Positions 52,021 through 60,348 of a stretch of 64,000 nucleotides of DNA are shown here, one piece after another. The stretch is from NCBI GenBank assembly GCA_016716305.1, contig JADJWP010000002.1, positions 2,354,501 through 2,418,500 of the forward strand, given 5' to 3'. The position numbers and the translations under genes are program-made. This stretch comes from Chloracidobacterium sp. GTDB lineage: Bacteria; Acidobacteriota; Blastocatellia; Pyrinomonadales; Pyrinomonadaceae. Below the pieces are notes generated by a model. It was not told the DNA's origin, made no database searches, and was given only the letters and a program-made list of their open reading frames with translations. Each line of letters begins with the position of its first letter. Position 1 is the stretch's first letter.

Positions 52021-52139
52021 AATACAACAAAGACGCTCGCCGGGCTTCGCCGAAGGCATTGAGGCCGGCGGCCCACGATGTTTCGATCTCTTTTAGCAAA
52101 GCTCCCGATTCGATCGCCTTTCGGATCTTGTCGGTGCCG
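52021..52139 (-). pseudogene. Remnant of namZ 3' end
   Basis: A 119-bp gap-free match to 53231-53349 (the end of the intact namZ), about 86 of 119 positions identical by eye. The encoded residues read GTDKIRKAIESGALLKEIE with the later SLLY, against GTDTIRKAIESGASLKEIE and YLLY in NamZ. The stop codon (TAG) has become TCA. It lies between the TPR gene and vapBC. Confidence 0.85.
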
Positions 52140-52169
52140 CAGAGCCAGCCGGCGCAGCAATAGACGGCT

Positions 52170-53222
52170 TTAGCGGCACGGCCACAAATACATGCCGCCA
52201 AGTTTTTGATACGTTTGCTCGTCGGCCTTAGCAAGGTCTTTCTTGCCCAGCGAACAGTAAGCGGAGGCTCGGCTTGCGTAATAGAGCGGATTCTTAGGTT
52301 CGAGTTCGATCGCCTTCGTAAAATCCTTGACCGCCGATTCATGATCCCGCACGTCAGAATAGCTTTGACCGCGTCCGAAATAGGGCTTTGCAGACGCCGG
52401 AGCGAGTTCGACCGCTCGTGTATGATCTGCAAAACACACTGAGATCTTCTTTAGCGAACAATTATATTTTGCCCTCTGAGTGTAAGCATCTGAATATCTC
52501 GGGTTCAACGCGATGGCTGCGGTCGCATCATCAATGGCTAGTGAGTCATTTTTCATACCAAAGTGGGCCTGCCCCCGCCAGTTCCGATATTCGGCAGCCT
52601 TTGGTTCAAGCTTTATCGCTTCGTCGAGATCCGACAACGCTTTTTCAAAAAACTCCTCATCGTATCCGGCCAACAAAAGGTTAGCCCTGCCGCGTTTTGC
52701 CAGAACGGAATGTTGTTTCGGCGCGATCTTTAGTATGTGCGTGTAATCGGCAATTGCCAGATCGAGTTTCGCTGTATCCAGCTGCTGAGCCCGTTCATAA
52801 ATATCGAAATAAACGTCACCGCGAACCTCACGGATCTTCAGATTTCCGGAATTGAGTTCGATCGAACGGCTCAGATCGGCAATCGCAGCGTCAAGGCTTC
52901 CATTTGCCCGGAGTATCTCGCCACGGGTCCAAAGTATCGCCCAATTTCCCGGCTTTATCCGGTTAGCTGTATCGATATCCGCCAAAGCCTGACGCAGATC
53001 CCCTTTCGCCTTGTACGCTTCTGCCCGAACCAGATAGCAGCCTTGATTCTGTTCGAGCCGCAAACATTCGCTTGCGGACTTGATCGCCTGGTCGAATTCA
53101 CGTTTTTCAGCCTGGCGGACCGCAAGGTTCATCCATTCCAGCGGCGTTTTCGGAACAGATTGAGCAACCGCGCCAATGACAAAAGCCAAACAAAGGAACA
53201 TAACCGAAAAAAAGATCTTCAT
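52170..53222 (-). CDS. Exported TPR-repeat protein
   Basis: 350 residues. Signal peptide (FFSVMFLCLAFVIGAVAQ) and about eight TPR repeats covering the rest: for example AVRQAEKREFDQAIKSASECL, GDLRQALADIDTANRI, NGSLDAAIADLSRSIELN, FFEKALSDLDEAIKLEP and HESAVKDFTKAIELEPKN. A periplasmic protein-interaction scaffold. It begins 6 bp after the namZ stop and is followed by the namZ remnant. Confidence 0.88.
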   Translation of the reverse strand: MKIFFSVMFLCLAFVIGAVAQSVPKTPLEWMNLAVRQAEKREFDQAIKSASECLRLEQNQGCYLVRAEAYKAKGDLRQALADIDTANRIKPGNWAILWTRGEILRANGSLDAAIADLSRSIELNSGNLKIREVRGDVYFDIYERAQQLDTAKLDLAIADYTHILKIAPKQHSVLAKRGRANLLLAGYDEEFFEKALSDLDEAIKLEPKAAEYRNWRGQAHFGMKNDSLAIDDATAAIALNPRYSDAYTQRAKYNCSLKKISVCFADHTRAVELAPASAKPYFGRGQSYSDVRDHESAVKDFTKAIELEPKNPLYYASRASAYCSLGKKDLAKADEQTYQKLGGMYLWPCR

Positions 53223-53228
53223 ATTGTT

Positions 53229-54407
53229 CTAATACAGCAGATACGGCTTTCTTGCTTCCGCAAATTCGTTCAAGCCATCAGACCAAGAATCTTCTATCTC
53301 TTTAAGCGAAGCTCCTGATTCGATCGCTTTGCGGATCGTGTCGGTGCCGGAGACGACGTCGAAAGGATTTTGGTCAAAGACGTATTCGTAGGGGTCTTTT
53401 TTCCATTCGAAGTGCTCGGTGTAAAGGTCGTAGGCGGTCTTGATCATCGCGATCCCGACGATGACGGGCGTGAACGCTTCGCGATCGGTGACGTGTATCT
53501 GGACGCCTCCGCAAAGCCGGCTGGCGCATTTTTGAAACGTCGGGATGAAGTTCGTTTGGCGGAAAGCGACGCCGGGAAAGTTGTAGGCTTCGAGAGCCGC
53601 GGCCCAATCGTACGCATCGATGAACGGCGCGCCGTTTATCTCAAAAGGCTTGGTCGTCCCGCGGCCCTCGCTCATTTCGGTGCCTTCGATGTGGACCGTC
53701 GCCGGAAAAACGACACAAGTATCGACGGTCGGGATATTCGGCGAGGGCAGCACCCAAGGCAATCCGGTCTCGTCGCCCCACATATCGCGCCGCCAGCCGT
53801 CCATCTTGACGACCTCAAGCTCGCAGCCGATGCCAAAGTGTTCGTTGAACAGCCGGGCAAGCTCGCCGGTCGTCATGCCGTGGCGGGTCGGTATCTCGAA
53901 CTGGCCGACGAATGACTTGAACTCGTGTTCGGTGATGTTGCCCTCGATGGCGTTGCCGCCCAACGGGTTCGGCCGGTCACAGACGACGACGCGTTTGCCG
54001 AGCCGCTTGGCCGCGCGCATGCAGTTCGCCATCGTGTAGACGAACGTGTAGATGCGGCAGCCGACGTCTTGCAGGTCGAAGACGATCGTGTCCACGTCCG
54101 CAAGCATCTTGTCGGTCGGCTCGCGGGTCTCGCTGTAGAGCGAATAGATCGGCAGGCCCGTACGTTTATCGACCGTGTGGTCGGTCTCGATCATGTTGTC
54201 CTGCACATCGCCGCGGATGCCGTGCTGCGGGCCGAAGAGCGTGGTCAGGTCGATCTCAGGATGCTCAAAGAACACATCGGCCGCGTGGCGAAGATCGGGC
54301 AGAACGGTCGCCTGATTGCAGACCAACCCGATCCGCTGGCCTTGAAGAAGGTCGAGGCGGTCACTCAGCAATGCCTCAATTCCGGGACGAATTCTTTTAC
54401 TGTTCAT
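53229..54407 (-). CDS. namZ: NamZ-type exo-beta-N-acetylmuramidase (DUF1343)
   Basis: 392 residues from the ATG at 54407; an upstream in-frame start at 54470 would add a poorly supported extension. DUF1343 features: QRIGLVCNQATVLPDLRHA, TTLFGPQHGIRGDVQDN, IVFDLQDVGCRIYTFVYTM, VVCDRPNPLGG, and PNIPTVDTCVVFPATVHIEGTEMSEGRG (in two parts). Bacillus NamZ removes terminal N-acetylmuramic acid from peptidoglycan fragments; this homologue probably acts in cell-wall recycling. No signal peptide is evident. Its 3' end is duplicated downstream of the TPR gene. Confidence 0.9.
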   Translation of the reverse strand: MNSKRIRPGIEALLSDRLDLLQGQRIGLVCNQATVLPDLRHAADVFFEHPEIDLTTLFGPQHGIRGDVQDNMIETDHTVDKRTGLPIYSLYSETREPTDKMLADVDTIVFDLQDVGCRIYTFVYTMANCMRAAKRLGKRVVVCDRPNPLGGNAIEGNITEHEFKSFVGQFEIPTRHGMTTGELARLFNEHFGIGCELEVVKMDGWRRDMWGDETGLPWVLPSPNIPTVDTCVVFPATVHIEGTEMSEGRGTTKPFEINGAPFIDAYDWAAALEAYNFPGVAFRQTNFIPTFQKCASRLCGGVQIHVTDREAFTPVIVGIAMIKTAYDLYTEHFEWKKDPYEYVFDQNPFDVVSGTDTIRKAIESGASLKEIEDSWSDGLNEFAEARKPYLLY

Positions 54408-54545
54408 GTTTGAAAACTCGAGGAACGATCTCGAAGAAAAGATTGGGAAAAGTATCCCGCAAAGACACAAAGACGCAAAGTCCCGGCAAGCAAAACGAAG
54501 CCCCGAGCGAACCGGCTCGGGGCAACGTGTCAGCGGTCTTGAAAT

Positions 54546-54878
54546 CTATTTCGCGTCGACGACCGGAGCGTCGGGCGCATTCTTGCCGACCGAAGCGATG
54601 CCATTCTCCATCGAGCGTTTTGTCTTGTACATTTCGCTTTTGCCGATGGGCTCGCCGTTGGCAGCCTTCAGCACAAAATAGACCGATCCGTCCTTCGCCG
54701 TTTTGCGTTCGAAGCGTCCGTCGGTCGTCGCGTTCTTTTTCACAGAAGCGATACCGCCCTCGGCGCTCTTTCGCGAATCGTAAGCTTCGCTGCTCAGTAT
54801 TATCTGTCCGTTAGATGCCTTAAGATTGAACCGAAATTTGCCGTTCTTGCCGGCCTTGATCTCAAATTTTCCTGCCAT
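54546..54878 (-). CDS. YegP-type DUF1508 protein
   Basis: 110 residues from the ATG at 54878, preceded by AGGAG. Two tandem DUF1508 repeats: FEIKAGKNGKFRFNLKASNG with ILSSEAYDSRKSAEGGIASVK, then FERKTAKDGSVYFVLKAANG with IGKSEMYKTKRSMENGIASVG. Two-repeat proteins of this size are common; function unknown. Cytosolic and basic. Confidence 0.9.
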   Translation of the reverse strand: MAGKFEIKAGKNGKFRFNLKASNGQIILSSEAYDSRKSAEGGIASVKKNATTDGRFERKTAKDGSVYFVLKAANGEPIGKSEMYKTKRSMENGIASVGKNAPDAPVVDAK

Positions 54879-54995
54879 AGATCGACTCCTAAAAGTAATA
54901 TTAAATTCAGATTGCCTGAGGGATAATTCTCTGATTCGCCAAAGGATACCATAGACGGTTTCGCCCGACCAACCACACGACCGGGTCGGCAAATC

Positions 54996-55478
54996 TTATT
55001 CGAGAAAATCTCCGGCGCTGACCTGACGCGGTTCGAGCTTGTTGCGGTTGACGATGCGGGCGCAGCCGTTCCAGCGAAGGATAGCATCGTCGTTTCCGGC
55101 AGGCCTTATTGCCTCGGCCTTTTCGAAGTGGTCCATTGCGCGAGAGAACAACTCGTAGGCATCGAGGCCGCCTTTTGCCAACACGGCTTTCGCCCGGCGT
55201 TCATAAACGATGCCGGTGTAATAGAGCTTCTGATATTCATCGGTCAGCTTTGCAAGATAATCGTTGATGTGGGTATCGCCGACGGCATAGTCTTTTCCGA
55301 AGCGGTCGCTCATTGCCAGAACGATGTTTTTGATCGCTTCCTGATTGTCGGGATCGACGGCGAGTATGTCGAGATAGATGCTTTCGGCGGCACCGGGTTC
55401 GTTCAGCAATCGGTAGCGGTTCGCTTTCTCAAGAGCGGCAGCGACAGCATCGTGCGAAAGGGGTTTTAGTTCAAACAT
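54996..55478 (-). CDS. TPR-like hypothetical protein
   Basis: 160 residues, helical. ALEKANRYRLLNEPGAAESIYLDILAVDPDNQEAIKNIVLAM (residues 15-56) is a TPR pair, and a second helical pair surrounds LFSRAMDHFEKAEAIRPAGND. No signal. It lies in the string of genes running from sdhC, 15 bp after the small membrane protein, so it may be the end of the operon. Confidence 0.65.
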   Translation of the reverse strand: MFELKPLSHDAVAAALEKANRYRLLNEPGAAESIYLDILAVDPDNQEAIKNIVLAMSDRFGKDYAVGDTHINDYLAKLTDEYQKLYYTGIVYERRAKAVLAKGGLDAYELFSRAMDHFEKAEAIRPAGNDDAILRWNGCARIVNRNKLEPRQVSAGDFLE

Positions 55479-55493
55479 AAGCTTTGCCTCGCG

Positions 55494-55790
55494 TCAATCA
55501 TTGGCCTGCGGTGCAGATCCCGATCCGGCGTACGTCTTTTCGTTACGCCGCCAGTTAAGATATCCGACAGCAAGCCCGAAAAGCGTCGCATGAAAAAAGA
55601 AGGTCGTCCACGTTCGTGACGAACCGAAATACTGTCCGAACGTCTGTCCTTCGTCACGCAAAATGAAATAGCCGACGACCTGCATAACAACGGCAAACGA
55701 ACCGCCGGAGATCAGAATGCCGTCAAAGAACAGATATCTTTTGAGACCGGCATCGCGTTTCTTCTGCCAAAGCTCTCGCGAATACTTCAT
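55494..55790 (-). CDS. Small membrane protein downstream of sdhB
   Basis: 98 residues with two hydrophobic segments: YLFFDGILISGGSFAVVMQVVGYFIL and TTFFFHATLFGLAVGYL. Its ATG overlaps the sdhB stop by 4 nt. No family recognised; position suggests a link with the Sdh complex, but that is inference. Confidence 0.6.
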   Translation of the reverse strand: MKYSRELWQKKRDAGLKRYLFFDGILISGGSFAVVMQVVGYFILRDEGQTFGQYFGSSRTWTTFFFHATLFGLAVGYLNWRRNEKTYAGSGSAPQAND

Positions 55791-56530
55791 TTCTTTCTGA
55801 AAAGCCTGACCAATTTCTTGAGCGGATCGTAGTGCTCATCGACCACTCGCTCTTTGAGCGGGATGATCGCATTGTCGGTGATCGTGATGTGTTCGGGGCA
55901 TACCTTGGTGCAGCATTTCGTGATGTTGCAATATCCGATGCCGAACATATCCTTAAGATCTTCGGTCCGATCCTCGGTGTCGAGCGGATGCATCTCGAGC
56001 GCCGCAGTATAGACAAGGAACCGCGGCCCGATGAACTCCTGGTGCTTGCCGTGGTCGCGCAGAACGTGGCAGACGTCCTGACACAAATAACACTCGATGC
56101 ACTTTCGAAATTCCTGAACGCGGTCGATGTCGTCCTGCTGCATTCGCCAGGTGCCGTCTTCGGCGTCGGGCGGACGAGGCTTGAATTTCTTTATCCGTTT
56201 TTTTACTTCGTAGTTCCACGAAACGTCGGAGATCAGATCTTTGATCGCTGGAAAGGCCCGCATCGGCTCGATCGTCACCGGCTGCGTCAGATCGATCGTG
56301 TCGAGCCGCGTCATGCACATCAGCTTTGGCATGCCGTTGATCTCGGCCGAACACGACCCGCACTTGCCGGCCTTGCAGTTCCAACGGCAGGCGAGATCGG
56401 GTGCAGATTCGGCCTGGATCTGATGCACGGCATCGAGCACGACCATGCCCTCGCTCACATCGGTCTGATAGTCGATCATCTCACCGCTCTCGCGGCCGCC
56501 GCGTCGAATGCTGAATGTTGCGGTTGTCAT
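55787..56530 (-). CDS. sdhB: Succinate dehydrogenase/fumarate reductase iron-sulfur subunit
   Basis: 247 residues. [2Fe-2S] ligands CRWNCKAGKCGSCSAEINGMPKLMC (in two parts); [4Fe-4S] CIECYLCQDVC; [3Fe-4S] CNITKCCTKVCPEHI. It passes electrons from SdhA to quinone at the membrane subunit. Length and sequence style resemble the actinobacterial Sdh1 iron-sulfur subunit. It overlaps the preceding 194-residue protein gene by 4 nt and the following membrane protein gene by 4 nt. Confidence 0.95.
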   Translation of the reverse strand: MTTATFSIRRGGRESGEMIDYQTDVSEGMVVLDAVHQIQAESAPDLACRWNCKAGKCGSCSAEINGMPKLMCMTRLDTIDLTQPVTIEPMRAFPAIKDLISDVSWNYEVKKRIKKFKPRPPDAEDGTWRMQQDDIDRVQEFRKCIECYLCQDVCHVLRDHGKHQEFIGPRFLVYTAALEMHPLDTEDRTEDLKDMFGIGYCNITKCCTKVCPEHITITDNAIIPLKERVVDEHYDPLKKLVRLFRKK

Positions 56531-57111
56531 TTGGGTATCGCGTCTAATGTTGCTTTGGCCTTTTCAATTAGCTGCCGAAACTCGACGAGTTGCTCAATCG
56601 GAAGGAAAACAGATTTGGCGCCTATAGATCCAGCCGAAAGTGCAACCTTGAGACGATTACTCGAATCGTTGAAAGTTGTAATCTCGAAGTCACCTTTCGT
56701 TTTGAATTTGGCTTCGAAATTCGCAAGTTGAGTCACTGATTTGTCCGCCTTTGCGACATACTCCAGCCCTTTGATCAACCCATCAATTTCTTTAAGTTCG
56801 ATAAAGCTTCGTCGGGTGGTTGAATAACGCTCATTATCCGTGACTTCAACAGCAACACCCAGTACTTTATTTCGATTTGATGCGTCAACGAACTCGAATG
56901 CGGTTACCTCGACTGTGCCTCCGAGCCCAGACATAGAGCCAATCTTTGTAAAACCCTTTACGATTACAGTGCCGAGGCGCTCTTGGAACAAATCGAGTTC
57001 AGTTTTTTGATCATTTGTGGGTGCTTGAGCTGCACTTCTGGTTGCCTGGCTCGATGCATCTACAATCCCACAAGACAAAATAACAAATACCGTCAAAACT
57101 GCTGTTCTCAT
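56527..57111 (-). CDS. Exported hypothetical protein inserted between sdhA and sdhB
   Basis: 194 residues with a signal peptide (VLTVFVILSCGIVDASSQ). The mature part is a beta-rich region with KTELDLFQERLGTVIVKGF, GGTVEVTAFEFVDASN and SFIELKEIDGLIKGLEYVAK. No domain recognised. Start overlaps the sdhA stop by one base (TAATG) and the end overlaps sdhB by 4 nt, so it is translated as part of the sdh operon although it is not a known subunit. Confidence 0.65.
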   Translation of the reverse strand: MRTAVLTVFVILSCGIVDASSQATRSAAQAPTNDQKTELDLFQERLGTVIVKGFTKIGSMSGLGGTVEVTAFEFVDASNRNKVLGVAVEVTDNERYSTTRRSFIELKEIDGLIKGLEYVAKADKSVTQLANFEAKFKTKGDFEITTFNDSSNRLKVALSAGSIGAKSVFLPIEQLVEFRQLIEKAKATLDAIPK

Positions 57112-58919
57112 TACCCCATTTCCTCTATAACTTGTTTCAACTCTACAGGCATTTCCGGGATCGGTATCCGCGAGACCTGCATTTTGCCGTCAACCTGCCT
57201 TACCGCGATATTGACCTTGCCAAATTCCGGATCCTTTTCCGGGTAATCGTCGCGAAACTGTCCGCCGCGGCTCTCTTTGCGTTCGATCGCAGATAGGGTT
57301 ATCGCTTCTGAAACGGTGAGCAGGTTTCTGAGGTCAAGCGCCGTATGCCAGCCGGGATTGAAATCGATATTTCCGGGGACGAAGGTGTTTGCGGCCCGGA
57401 AATTCAGTTTTTCAAGGCCATCCAATGCCTCGAGCATCTCGATCTCTTGCCGGACGATGCCGACCAGATCCTGCATCATCTCCTGCAGGTCGTGCTGTAT
57501 CGCAAAAGGGTTCTCGCCGCCGTCACGCTCGAAGGGCTCAAGTGCGCGTTTTGCTTCGGCTTCGATCTGGGCGACGTCCATCGAGCCGTGGCCGTTCTCC
57601 TTTGCAAATTGCGCGGCATATTCGCCGGCCCGTTTGCCAAAGACGATCAGGTCGGAGAGCGAGTTGCCTCCAAGCCTATTTGCACCGTTGATGCCGGATG
57701 CACACTCGCCGGCAGCGAACAGGCCAGGCAAGGTCGAGGCCTGCGTATCGGCATCGACGCGGATGCCGCCCATGATGTAATGGGTCGTCGGGCCGACCTC
57801 CATCGGCGTCGTCGTGATGTCGAGATTCGCGAGCTGCATGAACTGATGGTACATCGACGGCAGCTTGCGTTTGATGTGTTCGGGCGCGTTCTGGATCTTT
57901 TCTTTGATCCAGGCGATATCGAGGAAAACACCGCCGTGCGGCGAACCGCGGCCCGCCTTTACTTCGCGGTTGATACATCGCGCGACATGGTCGCGGGTCA
58001 ACAGCTCAGGCGGACGGCGTGCGTTCTTGTCCCCGGTGACGTATCGCCAGCCTTCTTCCTCGTTATCGGCGGTCTGATCCTTATAGTTTGCCGGGATGTC
58101 GTTGAACATGAACCGCTCGCCGAGGTTGTTCTTGAGGATGCCGCCCTCGCCGCGGACGCCTTCGGTCACGAGAATGCCGCGGACTGACGGCGGCCAGACC
58201 ATGCCGGTCGGGTGAAACTGGATGAACTCCATATCGATCAGCTCGGCTCCCGCGTGATAAGCGAGTGCATGGCCGTCGCCGGTTCCTTCCCAAGAGTTCG
58301 AAGTGATCTTGTAAGCGCGGCCGACGCCGCCGGTCGCAAGAATTACGGCTTTGGCTTTGAAAACGCGAAAACGCCCGTGCTCGCGTTCATACGCAAAGCA
58401 GCCGACAACGCGGTCGCCGTCTTTGAGCAGCGAGATCACCGTCACTTCCATGTGAACATCAATGCCCTGATGGATGCCGTGATCCTGCAGCGTGCGGATG
58501 AGTTCGAGTCCGGTGCGGTCGCCAACGTGCGCAAGACGCGGATACCGATGCCCGCCGAAGTTTCGCTGAAGGATCTTGCCGTCCTTTGTCCGGTCGAACA
58601 CGGCTCCCCAGGCCTCGAGTTCGCGTACGCGGTCCGGTGCTTCCTTGGCGTGAAGCTCGGCCATACGCCAGTTATTGACATACTGGCCGCCGCGCATCGT
58701 ATCGGAAAAATGAACCTTCCAATTGTCGCGGTCGTCGACGTTGCCCATCGCCGCGGCCATCCCGCCCTCGGCCATCACCGTGTGAGCCTTGCCAAGCAGC
58801 GATTTGCATATCAGCCCGACGCTGACGCCGGCCGCGCTCGCCTCGATCGCCGCCCGCAATCCAGCTCCACCGGCACCGATAACTAGAACGTCGTGTTCGA
58901 ATGTTGTGTAATCCGTCAT
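57111..58919 (-). CDS. sdhA: Succinate dehydrogenase/fumarate reductase flavoprotein subunit
   Basis: 602 residues. FAD Rossmann motif LVIGAGGAGLRAAIEAS. The His of AHTVMAEGGMAAAMG (residue 47) is the probable covalent FAD site. RNFGGHRYPRLAHVGDRTG, FIQFHPTGMV, GEGGILKNNLGERFM and the active-site DHVARCINREV are present. It oxidises succinate to fumarate. Its first 35 codons also occur, slightly diverged, as the 5' part of the chimeric gene upstream. Confidence 0.96.
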   Translation of the reverse strand: MTDYTTFEHDVLVIGAGGAGLRAAIEASAAGVSVGLICKSLLGKAHTVMAEGGMAAAMGNVDDRDNWKVHFSDTMRGGQYVNNWRMAELHAKEAPDRVRELEAWGAVFDRTKDGKILQRNFGGHRYPRLAHVGDRTGLELIRTLQDHGIHQGIDVHMEVTVISLLKDGDRVVGCFAYEREHGRFRVFKAKAVILATGGVGRAYKITSNSWEGTGDGHALAYHAGAELIDMEFIQFHPTGMVWPPSVRGILVTEGVRGEGGILKNNLGERFMFNDIPANYKDQTADNEEEGWRYVTGDKNARRPPELLTRDHVARCINREVKAGRGSPHGGVFLDIAWIKEKIQNAPEHIKRKLPSMYHQFMQLANLDITTTPMEVGPTTHYIMGGIRVDADTQASTLPGLFAAGECASGINGANRLGGNSLSDLIVFGKRAGEYAAQFAKENGHGSMDVAQIEAEAKRALEPFERDGGENPFAIQHDLQEMMQDLVGIVRQEIEMLEALDGLEKLNFRAANTFVPGNIDFNPGWHTALDLRNLLTVSEAITLSAIERKESRGGQFRDDYPEKDPEFGKVNIAVRQVDGKMQVSRIPIPEMPVELKQVIEEMG

Positions 58920-58942
58920 TAAATAAGTTCACCGCCGAGAGA

Positions 58943-59404
58943 TTAAAACGGCCAGAGCCTAGCCTTCGTTCGAAACCAGAAACTATCAAGCTTGCTGATC
59001 TGCTTGATCACATCACTATATCCGGCCTTTAGCTCCCTTGAGTCGGGACATTCCGCCCGAATTTTGAGTTCCTTCCCATATGCAAAAATCAGGTAGTCCG
59101 CATCTTCTTTAAGACGTGTTAGTGAAGGACATGATCCGCTGAAGTCCGTCATATCAATATCAACGGCGACGAATTCTTTGCGAACTCCTTTGAACGACTG
59201 CTCAACAAACAGAACCAGAAGACCATCTTTGTAATTCTGGACATTCTGGGGCGATTCATAATGATCTTCATCTGCCAGAGAGCCCACAAATATTGCGGTC
59301 GCTTTTCTAAACCTCTTAGGCAAGGGGTCAACCACGCACGTGCAGGCGAACGTACTTAATGAAGCGGCACAGATTACTAGCAACGCTGAGAAAACTACTC
59401 TCAT
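58943..59404 (-). CDS. Exported NTR/TIMP-like domain protein
   Basis: 153 residues from the ATG at 59404. Signal peptide (SALLVICAASLSTFA) ends at the CTC motif, so the mature protein starts at a cysteine, as in TIMP/netrin-like (NTR) domains. KATAIFVGSL, LLVLFVEQSFKGV, SGSCPSLTRLKEDADYLIFAYG and CPDSRELKAGYSDV fit that fold. NTR-like proteins inhibit proteases in animals; bacterial ones are uncharacterised. It lies between the chimera and sdhA, 23 bp upstream of sdhA. Confidence 0.7.
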   Translation of the reverse strand: MRVVFSALLVICAASLSTFACTCVVDPLPKRFRKATAIFVGSLADEDHYESPQNVQNYKDGLLVLFVEQSFKGVRKEFVAVDIDMTDFSGSCPSLTRLKEDADYLIFAYGKELKIRAECPDSRELKAGYSDVIKQISKLDSFWFRTKARLWPF

Positions 59405-59432
59405 AACCTCGGCGTCTCCCGCGTCTCGGCGG

Positions 59433-59792
59433 TCAAAAAATTCTGTAATCCGTAAAGACACCCATCGAACACATCCGCACGTAGAAATCTGAGAAACCCA
59501 CCCAGAACAAGCTCATCCACGCGAAGAGCATATGATTTCGGTTCAGCTTGCTGACCCAATTCCACAATCCGCGACGTACTGGCTTGTCCCAGAGCACATC
59601 GCATCCGCCGCCGACGAGATGCCGCAAGCTATGACAGCCGAATGTATAGCCCGCAAGCAGGATCGCGTTCAGCGACAGAACGATCGTCCCGACGCTGACG
59701 CCGGCCGCACTCGCCTCGATAGCCGCCCGCAGCCCCGCGCCACCGGCACCGATGACTAGGACGTCGTGTTCGTATGTTATGTAATCTGACAT
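59433..59792 (-). CDS. In-frame chimera: SdhA N-terminus fused to SdhC C-terminus
   Basis: 119 residues. Residues 1-35 match the start of SdhA (32 of 35 identical by eye), including the Rossmann motif GAGGAGLRAAIEASAAG. Residues 36-119 match the last 84 residues of SdhC (71 of 84 identical), including GYTFGCHSLRHLVGGGCD and HMLFAWMSLFWVGFSDFY. The join falls at SVGTIV, where SdhA reads SVGLIC and SdhC reads GVGTLV. The product could be membrane-embedded (two helices) with a half Rossmann fold in front. ATG overlaps the preceding stop (TAATG). No frameshift or internal stop. Confidence 0.88.
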   Translation of the reverse strand: MSDYITYEHDVLVIGAGGAGLRAAIEASAAGVSVGTIVLSLNAILLAGYTFGCHSLRHLVGGGCDVLWDKPVRRGLWNWVSKLNRNHMLFAWMSLFWVGFSDFYVRMCSMGVFTDYRIF

Positions 59793-60346
59793 TAAAAGAA
59801 TTTGCTAACGAGAGACGCGATGACTCTTATCAAAATGACGGCTATAACAAAAAAGACGCCCAACTTAATAAGTCGCCAGCCCTCGCTTCTCTTTCCAGTA
59901 GTAATCCCTGCTGAGAAATGCTCGTTAACCTGCTTGTTTAAGCGATCAAAATCGGTTGAAATCGATTCTCCTTTTCCGCGAAATAATTCGCCGGTTTGCG
60001 GATCATATCCGGTGAACCCTTTCCCAATTAATACGTCCGAAATTATTCCAACCTCATCGGTTATTGCATTTGAACTGTTCACGTCCCAGTACGGAAGCGA
60101 GATAGCTATTTGCGAGTTGAACATACAAATCTGATAGGTTTCAAAATTCAGTTCTAGGTAATCCTCCTCTTTTCCTTCAAAACTTTCAAAATTAAACCCC
60201 CTCTTTGCAAGCTCGACTTTGATCTCATTCATCAGCTCTTTCGAAATGAAGTGCGGATCCGTGTCAGATGCTTCCGATTCGAGATACTTGTCAACGTTTT
60301 CAGCGGAAAGTTGGTTACTTCTTATGAAGTCAATGTCATAGCTCAT
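59792..60346 (-). CDS. Membrane-anchored hypothetical protein in sdh operon
   Basis: 184 residues from the ATG at 60346, two bases after the sdhC stop. A soluble acidic domain (about 155 residues, with KELMNEIKVELAKRGFNFESF and FETYQICMFNSQIAISLPYWDV) ends in one transmembrane helix (IKLGVFFVIAVILIRVIASLV). No family recognised. The final 25 bases, coding for the C-terminal SLVSKFF, resemble the 25 bases just before sdhA (CTCTCG...TTTAATG), suggesting that this end of the gene was made from the old sdhC-sdhA spacer. Confidence 0.6.
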   Translation of the reverse strand: MSYDIDFIRSNQLSAENVDKYLESEASDTDPHFISKELMNEIKVELAKRGFNFESFEGKEEDYLELNFETYQICMFNSQIAISLPYWDVNSSNAITDEVGIISDVLIGKGFTGYDPQTGELFRGKGESISTDFDRLNKQVNEHFSAGITTGKRSEGWRLIKLGVFFVIAVILIRVIASLVSKFF

Positions 60347-60348
60347 CG

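Noticed and set aside
51947..52432. 161-codon minus-strand frame running through the namZ remnant and the end of the TPR gene
   Set aside because: Only the part matching NamZ is meaningful. The rest is the TPR gene in another frame, and it has no proper start.
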